The notes beneath the pieces were generated by a model that made no database searches, was not told the origin of the DNA, and saw only the letters and a program-made list of their open reading frames with translations. DNA of 64,000 bases from Diadema setosum. Its lineage: Eukaryota > Echinodermata > Echinoidea > Diadematoida > Diadematidae. The DNA lies in the NCBI RefSeq assembly GCF_964275005.1, contig NC_092705.1, positions 19,434,385 to 19,498,384 of the forward strand, in the 5' to 3' direction. The position numbers and the translations under genes were made by a program. Positions within the stretch are counted from its first letter, which is position 1. Every line of letters starts with the position of its first letter. This document shows, piece by piece, positions 35,858 to 45,916 of the stretch.

Positions 35858-36511
35858 AATTTTTCTTTGATATGTTATCTGCAGTATCCTTATTCAATGT
35901 ATGATGAATCAACCTGCAGTTTATGATTGTTTGCTTCTGGTTTATGCTCCCATTATATAATCACTGCATCCGTACCATTGTAGTAACATATTGAACTCGT
36001 TATGAATTTGATTCTAGATATGTGTGAGTATATACTTGTGTTTCTATATGCTAAATTAACTTTTTACCCTGTTGTTATTCCTTAGGTTCTTGGTTTTTTT
36101 CCTTTTCTTTTTCATCTCTTTTATTTTCTTTTTCCTTTGTACCTTGATAATCTAGTTTTTATATAGTTTCCTCATTGTTACTTTGTGTCCTATCTCCATT
36201 GAATGCATATCAAATTTACACTGGTATATTTTCTTGGAACCTGCGTTTACAAGCTTTGCTTTTGCGGTTCCATCATATTTCACAAGTTATAGAGAATTGT
36301 CTTATGTACATTATATACGCTGACACACTTTCTGTCCATGCCCCGATTTATAACATATTTTGTATCTTGCTTGGTTTGTATTCTTTTTAGTGTATTTTGA
36401 TGAAATGTATATCTCATGTGAAATATGAAAATAAATATGCTGGAACTGTTTACTGTGTCTCGAGTGTAAGACCGGTGCAGTTTCAGTTATTCAATTCAAT
36501 TCAATTCAATA

Positions 36512-36829
36512 GAAGTACTTCGGACCTCATTACAACTTTTAGAAGTATCATTTCCTCCTAAGAACGAAATATAGATAAAGTAATTCAATTCATTATCAAA
36601 TCTGCAGTCCCTCAAAATTCGAGCTAACTATAATTTAAACCATGCATGGTGTTAAACAGTTTGATATGGATGAGAGTGCCCGCAGCTTCGAGCCCTCTCT
36701 CCCTCTCTCTCTCTCTCTCTCTCAACTCTTCTGGTTAACAATGTAGGCTAATATGCCATGATTTCCCACAGAGCAACCCATAAAAATCATTGTAGTCGGT
36801 CAATAAAATTATCCTTTGTATACAGTCTT
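36512..36829. other. non-coding stretch with (CT)n
   Basis: Follows the retrotransposon tail and holds a CT microsatellite at about 36694-36724. No gene seen. Confidence 0.55.
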
Positions 36830-37139
36830 ATACAGAAAAGCTGAACACTCATTTCTTCTTTTGGGGGTTATCTTTATTTTTTTATTTAGACCCCTATTTA
36901 TTTTTTTTTTTTCGCGGGGGTACCTTGGATGGGGTAATGTAGACCTCTTAATATGTGTGAAATTTTCACAGTGTGTTGGCACTTTAAAAATTCATGAATT
37001 GTATGTCTCTTTTTTGTGTGCTGAACATGTTGTTATCCTTGGGTCGCTGTTTATAATTATTTTCAACGACACGCATGTCAAATTTCACATATTTTTGTAC
37101 ATTCTGTTGAAAAAAAAAAAGTGAAAATAAAATTTGAAT
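36830..37139 (+). mobile_element. probable 3' UTR fragment of a non-LTR element
   Basis: The stretch ends 'ttgaaaaaaaaaaagtgaaa' + 'ataaaatttgaatt', which has the form of a retroelement 3' terminus with an AATAAA signal followed by a TTGAATT-type tail. No polymerase coding remains. Confidence 0.35.
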
Positions 37140-37429
37140 TAACGTATTGGACCAAACGGACGAGTGGTATTACTTTTATTATGTGTTGTACGCACGGACA
37201 TGGGCAGAACATCCCTTCAGTCGCTGAATCATGTACCGTCCTGAAGTTATCAACATTCTTCTTCTTAGTATTATCATTATCTTCTTTATCGTAATCGTTA
37301 TCTTCGTCGCCGTCAATTATTTTCACATTACTGATCCCCGCCTAAAAACAACGTCTCTTGTTAATTATAACATGAATGTTGATTATTCTTGTTCTAGTAA
37401 AGTGGACTTGTCTACACCATTGCCCTCCC

Positions 37430-37975
37430 TCCCCCCTCCACCCCGTCGGAGCTTTTGGATTTTTTGCATAGAAATTCAACAATCTCAGCACCAACTTTGG
37501 CTGGAATTTAAAATGTTTATAATCAAAGAGAAAACATTCTGGGACAATGTGATTGGCTGAATCATGGTATCTGCAGTCACCTCTTGATCCACGTTGTCAT
37601 GGTCTTCACGGTGCACTCTGTATTTGAGGTCGCGAGTGGGGCCCGGAGGAGGGGGGGGGGGGGTATGTCTTCCTCCCACACGAGGGAGCTTTTCTATTCT
37701 CAAAATTGATATTATACGAGTTGGTGCACACTTTGGTGGAATATGTGCGATTTTTAATAAAAAGAGGAAATGTAGGGAAAATGTGAATGGCTAAACTCGT
37801 TATTGTTCGTGACCTCTTTATCCAGGATCGGCATATGAGTGTCTTCAATGTGTAAGTTTATGAGAGGTGGCTCGAAGGGGCCGGGGAGGGAGCCTATGCA
37901 TTTTCAGAATCAAAATTCACACGAAGTGATGCACGCCTTTGGTGGAATATTTGAGAATTTTCAATAAAAGATTTG
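37430..37975 (+). repeat. diverged ~230-bp tandem repeat, array 2
   Basis: About two and a half units. Each runs from 'gagcttttnnattnt' through 'ttggtgcacactttggtgga' and 'aaatgtnnggnaaatgtgaatggct', then 'gtgacctctt', to a G-rich stretch 'ggggcccggagga' or 'ggggccggggagg'. Inverted copies are at 22600-23130. Confidence 0.6.
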
Positions 37976-38309
37976 AATTCTTTTGAACATGCTTTAGCAC
38001 TGCAGATACAAGCTCTATCAATAGTGCTAAAAAATAAGAAAAAAAATAAGGATACTATATAAATTTGAAAAAAAAGGTCTGATATAAGGCCAACAGAGCA
38101 GGAGAAAAAGAGCGAAAGAGATCTATAGGAAGGGAGGGATGGAGAGATCGAGAAACTCGAACTTTTACGGACTGATACAGGCTCGAAAATGATGGACATT
38201 TCTTCACTTTTTTTTTCTTCTTATTTTTAAGTAACAATGATGCTTCTAAATGGAATTTTGAGGTCTTAAACAATGCTTTACCGCTGTTTGCCCCCTTAAA
38301 CAAAGAAAA
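37976..38309. other. AT-rich non-coding stretch
   Basis: No gene seen; A-rich and GA-rich runs. Confidence 0.5.
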
Positions 38310-38480
38310 TTAAAGGGAGGTCACGTATTATACGCTCGCGATTATCCAGCGGTTTGCTTCCTGAAATGGCCGCTGTTGGGCTCCATGCACAGAACTCTGT
38401 AAGAGTTCTGTGGCTCCATGGCGTACTACACCTCTTTAGTTGTTGTTGTTCGTGTATATTGGTGCTTTTTAATCAGTCTA
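38310..38480 (+). repeat. promoter-like dispersed repeat, copy 2
   Basis: It starts at TTAA-AGGGAGG (38310) and continues 'attatccagcggtttgcttc', then TTCCTGAAATGGCC (38358-38371) and 'gctgttgg'. The COPS9 upstream sequence matches it base for base across most of this span. The AGGG start after TTAA is the same as in the TTAA MITEs. A 9-bp inverted pair 'cagaactct'/'agagttctg' lies at 38391-38410. Confidence 0.55.
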
Positions 38481-38599
38481 TCTGCGCCACGTCTTCTCCA
38501 TACTTTAGTATTAGGAGTCCATGAAAGAGTTTATGAGCTCAGTTCGGTTGATCACGTCACGCTCACTCTGTTCTATAGGTTTCGGCTTACCTGTCATGA

Positions 38600-39321
38600 C
38601 AAGTGGTAGTGTGTGAGATCAATTTTCCTCCACAGTAAATAGTGCAGTATGTGCAGTGCATCTATATGCAAATATATTATATAGATAATGATTATACTCT
38701 TCTTTTTTTTTTTTTCATCTACTGAATTATAAGTTGTGTGTATTTTAGCAAAACGTATGTGCACACAAAGTGTGCGTATTATACACGGGTGTGAAATGAT
38801 GCCTTGTACCATGCCTCCCCTTTTTGCTCCCAAGTGGTGATAACCGAATTACATAAGGTTGAAAGAGCTAAACAAACCGAGATAGGTGAGTTTCGTCAAC
38901 TGTTCATCTCAATAGCACAAGAACCAGTGTTCATCTTCTTAGGATATATAGGAATAGGTATAGTATAGGAAATGAAGAAAGAATTCCTCCGGTGCGGTAT
39001 GCCGGTAATGAACCCCAAATAACATGAATAATATAGAGCAAAAACAGATTTTTTCCCCCTTCTATTGTCTTTTATTTGTTTTGTTTTGTTTGATTGTTTT
39101 GTTTTTTATGTATACCAAGAAGGGTTAGGGCTAATTGCAAGCATAGGGTATACATTTCTAGAGCAGTGGACGCCATTTGTAAGCTGACTGGTATGCGTAT
39201 ATAGGCTGGAATCCTCGGTACGACAATCTTTGATATGCAAAAATGAATCATCACACAACAAAGAGAATTAAGCGGGATACGATTCGGTTACCAAGGGGAC
39301 AAGGAAGGCAAAGTTCTGTAA
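38600..39321. other. non-coding stretch
   Basis: No gene seen. A strong - strand donor (CAG|GTAAGC) is present near 38590, but no coding frame reads into it. Confidence 0.45.
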
Positions 39322-39525
39322 GTTGGCTGGGTTAGTATCAACTGTTGCAAGGAATGGGATTACTCCGGGCAGCAACACAATGTGTATACATACGAGCTGT
39401 ACTCACTAAATGGCTGCAACATCAAGAAGTTCCCGGACTGGCAAACAGAAATCTTCACCAGGTCAGACAATCATTACCTGCGGATTGTTAAAGAGGAAAT
39501 CGAGTCCAAATATAAGCTAGTCTGA
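39322..39525 (+). CDS. candidate terminal coding fragment (unrecognised)
   Basis: A 67-codon frame without its own ATG reads VGWVSINCCKEWDYSGQQHN and continues to EEIESKYKLV followed by TGA at 39523-39525. Its balanced composition, with Trp, Cys, Tyr, Asp and Lys, is unlike the low-complexity frames around it. It looks like the C-terminal exon of a protein or a decayed copy of one. A stop (TAA, 39319) lies just upstream, and no strong acceptor is visible. Family not recognised; a beta-propeller-type protein is only a guess. Confidence 0.3.
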   Translation, partial: VGWVSINCCKEWDYSGQQHNVYTYELYSLNGCNIKKFPDWQTEIFTRSDNHYLRIVKEEIESKYKLV

Positions 39526-40055
39526 TAAAAAAAAAAGTAAAATCTTAAAAGTTCAACGGTAAAAAATTTGACTGAAATCGGAAGAAAAATAAGGAAGATT
39601 TTTTTTTCTTGATGGGTTGAACATTGAATATGTATACAGGCTAGTGAGACCTGTTATACAAATTACAAAGAGAAAAAGTTATTATATAGACAGAATTGCG
39701 ACTGTGCCAAATTTGTTAAATATGTACCAAAGTTATACTAGTACTTACTCCATGGTTGACCGACTTCTGGCTTTTAATTTTCAGCAGTCACTGGCTTGAA
39801 GTTCTTTTTTTAATCAAGTCGCATTTCTGTCTGTAATTTTAATATTTAAAAATGTATGCAGATACAAAATAATGTTTGTGCGGAAATGATATAGACAGGT
39901 ATTGTGAATAGATACTATAATGTTTTGTGGGATATAGGCGTCTGTTAACTTGATCCCTTTATAGGTGACAGCTTTGGTGTCTTACAAAACAAACACAGAA
40001 ATATTTAAAGTTTGAATTTATATAATAAGAATCTATATCATTTATAAAATACAAA

Positions 40056-40057
<2 letters not shown>
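39526..40057. other. AT-rich non-coding stretch
   Basis: No gene seen. Confidence 0.5.
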
Positions 40058-40111
<54 letters not shown>

Positions 40112-40460
40112 ATATATAATTATATACACATCATTACGAATTTATATAATATGCGTAATGATATGATATAATTATCATTGCGCATTTATATAATATAAAC
40201 CCACTTATATATCCTTATATAATATTAACCCATACTGGGCCGGGGAACCTTAGCAGCTTCATATAGATCATTATGAATTTATATAATATGAACCCACATG
40301 TATATTATTACAAATATTTTAGAATGAACCATTTTAAATTGTTATGAATTAATGAACCCAATATATATATCGCTACATCCCTCATTTCACATAACAAACC
40401 ACCCATCCTCATTAACAACTCATGAATTTATATAAGAATACGCATAATGTGGGGAAAATT
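40058..40460. repeat. (TA)n and a dispersed 'gaatttatataatat' repeat
   Basis: (TA)n at 40058-40120 is followed by four imperfect copies of 'cattatgaatttatataata' type sequence (near 40131, 40178, 40269, 40423), two of them followed by 'gaacccac' or 'aaacccac'. Confidence 0.6.
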
Positions 40461-40714
40461 ATCACTAGATAGATCTCCATTCAAAACAAACAAAGAAAGA
40501 AAGAAGAAGAAAGATGGTTGGGCGGATTCCTCCCCGTTCGCCGCAATGAGTGGACGTGCATGAACCTCGCTCCAGCGCCACACACCACAGTAAAAGCACA
40601 CACACCCAGGAACCAGACATCACCGACAACACCAGCACCCGAACCCCCACAACACCAGCGCACCACCAAGATGAAAAAAAAATATCAGCAAGCACCAACT
40701 GAAACAACCATTCA

Positions 40715-41160
40715 CAGATATTCCAAGAGCAAATCAATCAGTCAGAAATGAAATCTAATGAAAAGTGTATTGTAACATATACAGAATAGGAAATGAATAT
40801 GCACCATGTTTAATACCATCCAGAATTAAAAATGCAACTAAAACAACCATTCACAGATATTCCAAGAGCAAATCAATCAGTCAGAAATGAAATCTAATGA
40901 AAAGTGTATTGTAACATAATGAATATGCACCATCTTTAATACCGTCCAGAATTAAAAATGCAACTAAAACAACCATTCCACAGATATTCCAAGAGCAAAT
41001 CAATCAGTCAGAAATGAAATCTAATGAAAAATGTATTGTAACATACACAGATATTCCAAGAGCAAATCAGTCAGAAATGAAATCTAATGAAAAATGTATT
41101 GTAACATATACAGAATAGGAAATGAATATGCATCATGTTTAATACCGTCCAGAATTTGAA
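40715..41160. repeat. complex satellite, four copies
   Basis: Copies of a unit beginning 'cagatattccaagagcaaat' start at 40715, 40854, 40981 and 41048, with spacings of 139, 127 and 67 bp. Shortening of successive units indicates internal deletions. Each has 'gaaatgaaatctaatgaaaa' and 'tgtattgtaacata'. Confidence 0.85.
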
Positions 41161-41189
41161 AGAAAAAAAAAAACAAACAAACAAACACC

Positions 41190-41405
41190 ATTAGTCTAGT
41201 ACCGTACAGAGTATGAAAGAACAAAAAAAAAACACAAAACAACAACAACAAATTTAAACAATATGCAACCATGATTAGTACCGTACAGAATATGAAAGAA
41301 CAAAGAGCGAGGTTCATGCACAACTGATTTAAACAATATGCACCATGTTTAGTACCGTACAGAATATGAAAGAACAAAAAACAAACAAACAAACAAACAA
41401 ACAAA
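41190..41405. repeat. short-period tandem with AAAC runs
   Basis: Three copies of 'agtaccgtacagaatatgaa' + 'agaacaaa' type sequence, each followed by CAAA/AAAC-rich DNA. They also relate to the last satellite units ('aataccgtccagaat'). A 17-bp segment near 41308 ('gagcgaggttcatgcac') is the complement of 40557-40573. Confidence 0.7.
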
Positions 41406-41605
41406 TGAAAGGAGTTTAAAACTACGTGTACACCCCTCGTGTTGCTATACTCTTACAAATCCCACTGAAAATATAAAAACACAACAATGGAAATAAATAC
41501 CCTCTTTACAAATCATATTGACAAAAAAAACAACTACATCATTATGAAATGAAAAAAAATGACGCTGACAGATCACGTGATATTAAAATATGAAAATAAT
41601 ACGAG

Positions 41606-41944
41606 GGAAAAAATGAAAATAATACGAGAAACTTCATAAGATTACAAGCCTAAGCAAGAAAATTTAATTGAAAAAGAGAATTGAATAGAAAACTGTTGAT
41701 AAAGCTAAAAGAAAAATCCCTGCCTCCTCATAATTCTCGAGATATGAAGATTTTCTTTCCTTTTTTTGACAGAAATTGTCCAAATATTTCACCATGTTGA
41801 GGAATAAATTCCACTAGCTGTAATACAAAATACGTGTACGTATGAAAATAATACAAAAAACTTCATAAAATTGCAAGCCTAAGCAAGAAATTGAATTGAA
41901 AGAGAGAATATAATGGAGAACTGTTGATAAAGCTAAAAAAAAAG
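41606..41944. repeat. direct repeat pair beside retroelement 2
   Basis: 'acttcataagattacaagcc' (near 41631) and 'acttcataaaattgcaagcc' (near 41861) start two ~95-bp copies that end 'actgttgataaagctaaa'. The second copy ends exactly where the coding sequence of the truncated retroelement begins. Confidence 0.7.
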
Positions 41945-41964
41945 AAGTGTTCAGAAGAATTTTT

Positions 41965-42275
41965 ATCAAATTTTAAACTTCATAAACTTGCTCAAACTTG
42001 ACTTTGATGTTATTGGTTTATCTGAAACCTGGCTCAAAGATGCCGACAAACTGCCTATATACCAGGTTACAACTCTGTGTGTTATAATAGACGTGGGAAA
42101 TTAGGTGGCGGAGTTGGTTTGTACATAAAGGACTCTTACTCCTATTTTGAGAGACCTGATTTGGTTAGTGATGATGGTATGTGTGAGTCTGTTTTTATTG
42201 AGATTTGTCAATCAGTAGGTAAAAATATTGTGATAGGCACTATGTATAAGCCCCCAGGTATAAATACGCATAACT
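41965..42275 (+). pseudogene. element 2 endonuclease domain, first part
   Basis: Frames here encode the ISETW-equivalent motif (GLSETW near 42022), then after a one-base frameshift near 42060 GYNSVCYNRRGKLGGGVG and GTMYKPPG. This is the N-terminal endonuclease minus its first strand. The coding stops at a TTAA where a MITE has inserted. The product cannot be functional. Confidence 0.8.
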
Positions 42276-42655
42276 TTAAAGGCATAATTTACCATTTGCA
42301 GATGAAACAAAAACCCAACATTAGTGCTTTAAAATACAAAATTGTAGATCTAAAATGTGAGTTAGGGATAGAAACAACCACTGTAAAAATTTGAATCCAT
42401 ATAATCGATGTTAAGTATTGTTAAGTATAACACAAAATGTGAACAATAGTTATAATAAGAATGCTTCCAGACTAAACGGTATACAGTTATGGTTTATTGA
42501 GAAGCATGCTGATATCTCCCCATATTTTAGGCTTTATTGCAAAAATTTTATATGGTAGGATGTTTTGTGATACAACAGACCTACACATATGCATCAAATG
42601 TGATATCTTGAACATTTTTGAAATCACTGCTCCCAAAGGTAAACTGGAACTTTAA
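42276..42655. mobile_element. 372-bp TTAA MITE inserted in retroelement 2
   Basis: TTAA at 42276-42279 and at 42652-42655 bounds an insert that starts AGGCATAATTTACC and ends with the complement of AGTTCCAGTTTACC. The endonuclease frame stops matching its family at the first TTAA and resumes at the second. Insert plus one TTAA is 376 bp, which accounts for the +1 frame change between the two coding parts. Confidence 0.8.
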
Positions 42656-44180
42656 TGCTACTTTTGATTTAAAGATCTCACCGCTACTGAAAGAAAACAA
42701 ATTAGTTTATATTATGGGTGATTTTAATATTGATTTATTAAAATATAGCACGGATAATGATGTAACTGATTTTGTTAACACACTTTTTAGTAACTATTGT
42801 CTCCCTCTTATAACGAGGCCTACACGCATTACCAATGCCACTACTACTCTGTTGGACAATATTATTACCAACCAGTTCAATAAGCCTATTCAAAGTGGAC
42901 TGTTGTATTGTGATATTACTGATCATTTACCTGTTTTCCAGCTAACTGATCTAAATCAAATAAAAAGTGACAGACCAAGAAGTGATATTTATGTGAGAAC
43001 TGTAAACAAAGACAGTATTGACGCTTTCAGGAATGAACTTGGTTCACACTGTTGGGATAATTTGTATACTATGGAAAATGTTAACGAAGCTTATGATTAT
43101 TTTGAGTCTGTTCTGTCAGAGTTATATAATAAACACTTTCCCCTAAAGAAAAAAAGTCGGTGTGCAAGAAAGCTTAATCCCCGGATGACTGACAGTATTT
43201 TACGTTCTATCAAATATAAAAATTTGTTATATAAGAAATATATGCGTAAACCAAGCAACTTTAATGAGTTAAAGTATAAACGTTTTAGGAATACTCTGAA
43301 TGCTACAATAAGAAATGTGAAGAAACAATATTTTGAAAGGAAATTTGTTGCATATATATATAGAAGTAATATTAAAGCAACTTGGAATCTCATAAATACA
43401 CTTTTGAATAGAGGTGGTAAATGTGTTACTGATATGCAAATGAAATGCAATGGTGAATTAACTACTGACTCTCACAAAATTGCAAATGCTTTTAATTCAT
43501 ATTTTACTCAGGTTGGTCCAAATCTTGATAAGTTGATACCACAAAATAATTCTAACTTTATGAGTTATCTGGTGAACCCTTGTTTGAATACCATTTATTT
43601 TCATGCAACATTTGAAGCAGAAATATGTAGCATTGTCAACTCTTTTCGGAATAATACTGCCTCTGGAATTGATGATTTCAGTCCTCGTATAATCAAACAT
43701 ACAATAAAAGAAATCAGCAAACCGTTATGTCATGTATTCAATTTATCTTTATCATCAGGAGTCTTTCCAGATAAATTGAAAATTGCTCGTGTAACCCCTG
43801 TGTTTAAAAATGGTGACAAATGTGAATTGTCAAATTACAGACCGATTTCAGTGCTTCCTTGTTTTTCGAAAATTTTGGAAAGGATTGTCTACAACCGTGC
43901 TGTTAAGTTTCTTGATCAAAATGATATTTTGGGTAGTTATCAGTACGGCTTTCGCAGCAACTATTCAACTTCCATGGCCCTAACTGACATTGCGAATAAG
44001 ATTGTTGATACCTTTGAGGAAAATTCCTTTCTTATTGGTGTTTTTGTTGACTTGTCAAAGGCCTTTGACACAATTAATCACAATATTATGTTAGCTAAAC
44101 TTAAGCACTATGGTTTTAGAGGTGTAGCATACAATTGGTTTAAAAGCTACCTCTCCAATCGATACCAATGTACAAAATGA
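42652..44180 (+). pseudogene. element 2 endonuclease (rest) and reverse transcriptase, first part
   Basis: It resumes with NATFDLKISPLL and carries YIMGDFNIDLL, DITDHLPVF (end of the endonuclease), then 'LSNYRPISVLPCFSKILE', FVDLSKAFDTINH and 'WFKSYLSNRYQ'. It ends at a frameshift near 44170, just before the CGVPQGS motif. The frame can also be read from an ATG at 42618, but the first 11 codons of that are MITE sequence. Confidence 0.85.
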
Positions 44181-44647
44181 ACAGTTGTATATCAGACTTA
44201 AAGAAAATATTATGTGGAGTTCCACAAGGGTCTTTATTAGGACCACTGTTGTTTATATTATACATAAATGACATTGGAAATGTTTCTAATTCCGATACCT
44301 CATCGTACATATTATATGCTGATGACACTAATATATTGTTCAGTGGTAAGGATCTTCCTTCTTTGCAAGATCAAGTAAATAGTAGCCTTTCAAAATTGTG
44401 TACATGGTTTCAGGCAAATCGATTATCTGTTAACCCCCGCAAATGTAACTTTATTGTTTTTAGTAATCGTAACAAATCATACGACACTGATTTTGTTAAA
44501 GTGGAATTGAATGATGTTCAAATTCCCAGGGTAGAGAAAACTAAATTTCTTGGTGTTATTTTAGATTCAAAATTAACATGGAAACCTCATATACAAGAGA
44601 CAGAGAAAAAAAAATATCAAAGAGCATTGGTATTATATCTAGACTAA
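44168..44647 (+). pseudogene. element 2 reverse transcriptase, middle part
   Basis: The +1 frame continues with ILCGVPQGSLLGPLLFILYI, YADDTNILFSG (catalytic Asp pair) and 'KLTWKPHIQ'. It is lost at a run of A residues (44606-44614), where one base has been gained or lost. Confidence 0.85.
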
Positions 44648-45147
44648 GCTACATGTTACCTACTGATGTATTACGGATGTTATACTCCACTCTTGTTTTG
44701 CCCAATTTGTCTTATTGCAACATGGTGTGGGGAAGTACTTTTCAGTCCAGTCTAAAGAAATTGACTTCAAAGCAAAATAAAATAGTAAGAGTTATACATG
44801 GAGCGAACCCGAAATCTAAAGCAGACCCGTTATACTCAAAACTAAAATTGCTTACTTTGAAAAATATCACCACCTATCAGCAATGTATTTTTGTATATCA
44901 GTGTGTCAACAAACTTATGCCTGACCATTTTGTTCAATTGTTTGATATCAATCAGAATGTGCATAATTACAATACACGTTCCTCGTCATTAATGCATTTG
45001 CCCAGACCCAGAACCATGTCTTACCAACACAATATTCGTTTTATGGGCCCCAAGAAATGGAACAATTTATCTAAAGACATAAGAAATGCACCATCTCAAA
45101 ATTGTTTTAAGATAAGACTCAAGAAAAAGTTGTATTCATCCATATAA
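44602..45147 (+). pseudogene. element 2 C-terminal domain
   Basis: After the poly-A frameshift the frame gives 'LYSTLVLPNLSYCNMVWG', the usual post-polymerase helix region, and 'RFMGPKKWNNLSKDIR' near the C-terminus, ending at TAA 45145-45147. It is followed by a T-rich 3' UTR. Confidence 0.85.
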
Positions 45148-45614
45148 GATAGTTTATAGTGAGGGCTGCTAAATTTCTCTTACTTATAATAGAATGAAAT
45201 ACATGTACATGTATGTACAATGTTGCCTTGTTTGTTTTAGTATTACTGTGTACAAGTGTGTGTTTTAGGTTCTCTTTACCTCTCCTTAATGTATTTTTTC
45301 TTTCTTCTCTTTTCTTTTCTTTCTCTTTTTCCTTCTTTCTATCTGTTTTCCCTCCTGCATCCCTAGCTTTAGTCTCTTGTGTATCTGTACTTTGTCTTGT
45401 AAATATGTATATTAAAAAAAAAAATGTCTTTTTAGCTATGTTTCAATCAGATTCAATCTACATTTTCAAATGTTAAAGGTGCACTCACTTCAAGCTGTGC
45501 TTACTGAGTTGTCACCTCCAGTTTGTCATTACTGAATTGTTACTGCTGTTACACGAATTGATCTGGAAATAAATGTTCTATTGAATTGAAATGAATTAAA
45601 TACAATGGAGAAAA

Positions 45615-45800
45615 TTGAAGGGAAGCAGAACGTATATTCGTGATAATCCAGCGGTTTGCTTCCTAAAATGGCCGCTGTTAGGTACCATGGCACTGTAGTA
45701 TTGTATACTACTACACCTGTTTACGCGAGAGTAGACAAGACCCTCTTAGCGCACTGTCTTCTACGCTCTTCTTACTAATCATCGCATCGAGTGTGCTCCA
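45615..45800 (+). promoter_or_regulatory. presumed COPS9 promoter within a dispersed repeat (copy 3)
   Basis: This is the 235 bp before the COPS9 start codon. It contains 'gataatccagcggtttgctt', TTCCTAAAATGGCC (45660-45673, an ETS plus YY1-like composite) and 'agaccctcttagcgcactg'. The same blocks occur at 38310-38480 (+) and 25690-25830 (-). No TATA box is evident. The transcription start is not visible in sequence; position and CpG content suggest 45700-45840. Confidence 0.45.
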
Positions 45801-45850
45801 ATTCATTCTTTCTCTCATACCCTGCGGAGTTATCGTAGTTCGTCCTCAAA

Positions 45851-45916
45851 ATGAAGCCTGTGGCCGTAGATGAAATGTTTCCAGAAGGGTCTGGACCCTA
45901 TGTAGATCTCGAGGAG
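45851..45916 (+). CDS. COPS9: COPS9 exon 1 (coding part)
   Basis: Twenty-two codons, [10 protein letters not shown] to VDLEE, then donor GTAAAC. The 5' UTR is not delimited. Confidence 0.92.

Larger units (their letters stand above)
31957..36511 (+). mobile_element. non-LTR retrotransposon, CR1/L2/jockey-like (element 1)
   Basis: A retrotransposon with one uninterrupted endonuclease/reverse-transcriptase frame (32795-35857) and a ~600-bp 3' UTR. The 5' limit is uncertain; I place it at the start of an upstream open frame. The 3' limit is put at a (TTCAA)n run at 36487-36511, since elements of this group often end in short tandem repeats, but the AATAAA near 36430 could mark the end instead. 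No flanking target duplication could be confirmed. Confidence 0.65.
41950..45597 (+). mobile_element. 5'-truncated, inactivated non-LTR retrotransposon (element 2)
   Basis: A relative of element 1, starting inside the endonuclease domain and ending in a TTGAA-type tail (45573-45597). It carries four visible lesions: a frameshift near 42060, a 372-bp MITE at 42280-42651, a frameshift near 44170 and a frameshift in a poly-A run near 44605. The 3' end lies about 20 bp from the start of the COPS9 promoter-like repeat. Confidence 0.85.

Noticed and set aside
41950..45147. Retroelement 2 as a host gene with introns
   Set aside because: The breaks are a TTAA MITE and frameshifts, without splice sites, and the domain order is that of a retrotransposon.
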